Positions 7,597 through 10,000 of a DNA stretch of 10,000 nt are shown here, piece by piece. Source of the stretch: Acropora yongei (lineage: Eukaryota > Cnidaria > Anthozoa > Scleractinia > Acroporidae); assembly GCA_014634225.1 (NCBI GenBank), contig BLFN01000951.1, forward strand, positions 3,316,499-3,326,498. Direction: 5' to 3'. Within the stretch, counting starts at the first letter, position 1, and each line of letters opens with the position of its first letter. The notes under the pieces were generated by a model. The model was not told where the DNA came from and searched no databases. It saw nothing but the letters and a program-made list of their open reading frames with translations. Position numbers and translations under genes: made by a program.

Positions 7597-7745
7597 AAGA
7601 AACGTATTTTTTTCCATCTGATTTTTTAAATACTAAAAGAACTATCCAACTCTGCGTCGGTGAAGAGCGGTGGATATATATGTATCCACCGCTTTTCACC
7701 TCCCCTTCTGGGGATAATTGTATATTATTTTCTGTGTCGTTTTAA
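7557..7745 (+). pseudogene. truncated reading frame starting MARRFAKVSEEEIEE
   Basis: The first 15 or so residues have a normal basic/acidic composition and start at an ATG in good context (A at -3, G at +4). From about residue 17 the frame becomes low-quality, then runs straight through the 7659-7700 hairpin and the CCCC/GGGG hairpin before a stop, giving 62 codons. The simplest reading is the 5' end of a multicopy gene joined to non-coding sequence by an internal deletion or insertion. I recall the opening residues from uncharacterised anthozoan proteins linked to DUF3504/Crypton-type families, but cannot verify this here. An intact small protein is unlikely. Confidence 0.35.
7659..7700. 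repeat. strong hairpin, 18-bp arms, loop TATATG
   Basis: The left arm 7659-7676 (GGTGAAGAGCGGTGGATA) pairs with 7683-7700 (TATCCACCGCTTTTCACC) with a single G-T position, which would be a wobble pair in RNA. The loop is 6 nt (7677-7682). This is the best hairpin in the window and lies inside the relic element, where it may be the element's own terminal or sub-terminal structure, or a junction of two inverted element ends. Confidence 0.85.
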
Positions 7746-8538
7746 AAGAGAAGAAAGCGATATGAAAATGAGTGGCGGGGTATTCTGGAATTGTTCCGGT
7801 TTATCTAACTATCCGACTAGTAACTGTCCGATCACATAGGAAGCTAATTAGTAGAAAACACATTGTCTTTTAAACCAATAACATTCAAGGAGGAAAGTGT
7901 TAATATTTATGATAAAAGTTGAAAGCAATAAACATTGGGCAAATCTTCCAAATACGAACTGGTGCAATATTAAAAGATACGGTCTGCTTTGCTATTATGA
8001 AAAGGATTACCTTTACCATACGTAGTGCAAACCAACGACAGTTAGTTTAAAAATTTAAACAAATGCTTCCTTGTAATCTTGTAATCTGAAACGGTACGGT
8101 TTGAGCAAGGCAACAACTAGACCGAAAAGAACTCGTCTCGTACAGTATGAATAACAAACGAATCAGCCTAACATGCGTTGATACATGCAAACGACAAATA
8201 GTTTTCTGTACAGTGAAATGAAGAAAAGAACAAAACAAATAGTTTGGTGCGACAACAAACGGGTTATATCTTTTCTTTTCGCCAACGCGCCAATAACACA
8301 AGCATGAAATGGAACAGCGAAGCTTGGAATGGAACAGTCTATGTGGGGTCTCAGGTCAAGATCTGACGTCAATAACAGGAAATTGTTGTTATTATTGTGC
8401 ATTCAAACCAGCATCTTGCTTTATGCTCCGGTAATCCAAAAAAGAAAATCGCGCTAAGAAATAATGTTGGATTAAACAGCTTCATTCATTTCAATGCGTT
8501 CTATTTAATTGCAAATTTAAATTTGCTTTGACGTCCGC
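7746..8538. other. non-coding spacer before copy B
   Basis: No supported gene. Overlapping minus-strand frames of 79-84 codons around 8047-8402 have no recognisable domain and low-complexity Asn or Phe runs. Small features are an inverted repeat GTTTAAA-AA-TTTAAAC at 8045-8060, a doubled cttgtaat at about 8070-8085, a repeated ggaatggaacag-like word near 8309-8337, and the palindrome at 8511-8526. Confidence 0.5.
8511..8526. repeat. perfect 16-bp palindrome GCAAATTTAAATTTGC
   Basis: The palindrome is exact over 16 bp and AT-rich, and ends 12 bp before the left boundary of copy B. The corresponding place before copy A has no such palindrome. It may mark the duplication or insertion junction, because AT-rich palindromes are prone to breakage, or it may be coincidence. 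Confidence 0.65.
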
Positions 8539-8758
8539 AAGGGGACGATGATTTCGGTTGAACAGTCGCAAGTTTTGACGCAATAAAAATATCATACTGC
8601 AAAACGATGAGATGGGAGCATAACGAATAAAGCACTTGTCTAAATTATCTTAACTGAGTTTAGAAACAGGCATTTGGTAGATATTTATCGTTTCAGGTCC
8701 ACTTTTTTCAGTTTACTGTTGACGTTTTAAAAAGGTTCTACATTTGAGTTCTTATCTC

Positions 8759-8815
8759 AGGAACAGACATTTGTTTGTTGTTTCGAGGCTGTAAAAATAA
8801 TCCACGGCAGGTGCT
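8759..8815. other. 57-bp identical block, copy B instance
   Basis: Identical to 2643-2699 at every position, in contrast to its diverged surroundings. In both copies it sits about 145 bp upstream of the conserved CAG|GTAAG sequence, so the spacing between the two is also kept. Confidence 0.55.
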
Positions 8816-9475
8816 TGGCTGGGAGGCATCTTTGAGACACTTTGAGTGAATGAAAAACAGAATAGGCATAAATTTGAGAATATTTCGCCACCTTTTTTGT
8901 CGCTCGCAAACAAGACCCTGATACTTCAGTTGAAGTTAACTGGAAAAAAAATTTCACCAGGTAAGGAAATAAAAGGAAATGTTGTTGACGAAAAGTTTAA
9001 GATATGTCATCGATCGTAAATCTATAGTTTATTTGAATTTTCAAATTAATCAACAGTGTTTCTAGATACATTGATTCCGGTCATACCAGTTAGTCGAACT
9101 ATGAACAGGGCCAAAAACGTCGGGGAATATTCCAAACTTTGCAAAAAATGGGCTCAGTGAAATGGCAAAAAAAGCTCTTCAAGTTTTGACGGAAATGCTC
9201 GAAGATATTTCGAAGAAAGCGGATTATTTAACCGGAAAATATGCCGTCTAGATGAAAATAATACACTCGTATTTTTAGGAACGGATCCACTAGGGTCATT
9301 TTTATTAGTGGCTCACTCATATAATTCCTGCAGACTTTAGTAAAACTTATCTCAGAATTTTCCGAAACCATAATCTTTAGGAGAAAAATTTATATACCTC
9401 TTCCAACACCACTGCAGTCTGCCACTTTAAAGAATAGGTGGATTAACCTGTACTGTTTACAAAATCTTTTCAAAT

Positions 9476-9519
9476 GGCTTACTTCACCGATGGTTTCGGA
9501 AATTTCCGATACCGACCTT
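9476..9519. repeat. 44-bp insertion specific to copy B, with palindrome
   Basis: Between 'ttttcaaat' and 'atgaggagcc', which are adjacent in copy A (near 3387), copy B carries about 44 extra bases. They include a perfect 14-bp palindrome TCGGAAATTTCCGA (9496-9509). The segment 9490-9506 is an inverted copy (16 of 17 bases) of 9355-9371, which suggests a templated, inverted insertion copied from sequence about 120 bp away. A deletion from copy A of an ancestral segment is the alternative. Confidence 0.7.
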
Positions 9520-10000
9520 ATGAGGAGCCGAGCTTAGTAACTTGATATCGACTAAGACACTCCTAGAACTCGCAACCATAGCACTCAGAAAATTATGAAA
9601 CCAACCATTGATGAATAGTTGAGTTTCAAAACTTTTTGCAATCAACGTTTATCGCGGCAACTCCTTATAATTTTTGGAATCACTTTTACTTTCCTCGGTA
9701 ATGCGTTAGAAGCTAATTATTGACACTTGATCAAAAAGCCGTGAAAAGGGCGTAACATTTTTAAAAAATATATTTTTAAGGTCATATCAAATTTACACCT
9801 TTTTTATCACAAAACACTCTAAACTTCATCGTCGTGAAATGATCGAGTCAGCCACAATGCTGCTGTCACAACCAACATGCGTCACATTCTTGCGTTTTGT
9901 TTTTACTGTTACAGTAGTTTTGAGCAGCAAAATGTCAAAGCTAATATTGATCAAGTTACCTTTGCTTCTTCCAATACCCAATTGAAAAACGAGAGAAAGA

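Larger units (their letters stand above)
7470..7745 (+). mobile_element. relic of a cnidarian-type interspersed repeat
   Basis: A leader with gattggctcccgtaactcgg and an inverted repeat AATATCC-TT-GGATATT (7516-7531) runs into a short frame at 7557. It then passes through a strong hairpin (7659-7700) and a CCCC-TTCT-GGGG mini-hairpin (7702-7713). GC-richer, CpG-containing sequence (ttttcgcgcgttttgattgg) contrasts with the AT-rich surroundings. The arrangement resembles multicopy repeats I remember from anthozoan genomes, in which a leader precedes a gene family beginning 'M-A-x-R-F-A-x-V-S-E-E-E-I'. That family assignment is from memory and unconfirmed. The boundaries given are approximate. 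Confidence 0.45.
8539..10000 (+). repeat. duplicated block, copy B (partner of 2419-3975), cut by window edge
   Basis: This is the second direct copy of the block described at 2419-3975. Offsets are about 6116-6121 bp over the first part and change with indels. The largest difference gains about 44 bp in B (9476-9519), and another loses about 102 bp relative to A at around 9979/9980. Similarity resumes after that loss (aattgaaaaacgag at 9980 with 3953), so the homology continues past the right edge. The CAG|GTAAG donor-like site is kept at 8958-8966. On the minus strand a donor-like GAG|GTAAG of copy A (GT at 3241-3240) reads GAG|ATAAG here. Frames open in A are interrupted in B, which supports a non-coding block. 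Confidence 0.9.

Noticed and set aside
8047..8402. Two overlapping minus-strand frames of 84 and 79 codons
   Set aside because: They have no domain, Asn and Phe runs typical of translated AT-rich DNA, and competing overlapping frames.

Overview
The window looks like AT-rich, gene-poor animal DNA, most likely from an anthozoan cnidarian (coral or sea anemone). This is an inference. It rests on one compact rhodopsin-like G-protein-coupled receptor (GPCR) gene with an uninterrupted reading frame, long non-coding flanks rich in small inverted repeats, and two repeat-like blocks (near 7094-7197 and 7470-7745) that resemble interspersed repeats I remember from cnidarian genomes. There are no bacterial features: no operons, Shine-Dalgarno sites or dense coding. 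I saw no tRNA, rRNA or CRISPR array.

Layout. Positions 1-2418 are non-coding, with a degenerate 21-bp tandem repeat (128-232), a YY1-like motif (511-520), a (GTTTT)5 microsatellite, a short hairpin and a weak exon-like stretch ending in a good splice donor (2105-2194). Positions 2419-3975 (copy A) and 8539-10000 (copy B) are two diverged direct copies of one block, about 6.1 kb apart. Copy B runs off the right edge. Between them, 3976-5413 is non-coding and leads to the only convincing gene, a 307-residue seven-transmembrane receptor at 5414-6337. Positions 6338-8538 hold a fold-back element, a relic element with a short broken reading frame and a strong hairpin, and a perfect 16-bp palindrome just before copy B begins.

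How the parts may work together. Copy A lies upstream of the receptor on its sense side. Both copies keep a consensus splice donor (CAG|GTAAG) and a 57-bp block that is identical between them although the surroundings have diverged. One testable reading is a tandem array with a unit of roughly 6 kb, each unit carrying a shared upstream region and one receptor, so that a paralogue would lie a few kb past the right edge. The alternative is that A and B are two insertions of a non-coding interspersed element. The window alone cannot decide between these.

The receptor itself is unusual. It keeps the TM1 Asn, TM2 Asp, TM4 Trp, TM6 Pro and the NPLIY motif. It lacks the TM3 disulfide cysteine, the TM5 proline and the TM6 toggle tryptophan, has DRL in place of DRY, has a very short second extracellular loop, and has a cysteine cluster in the third extracellular loop.
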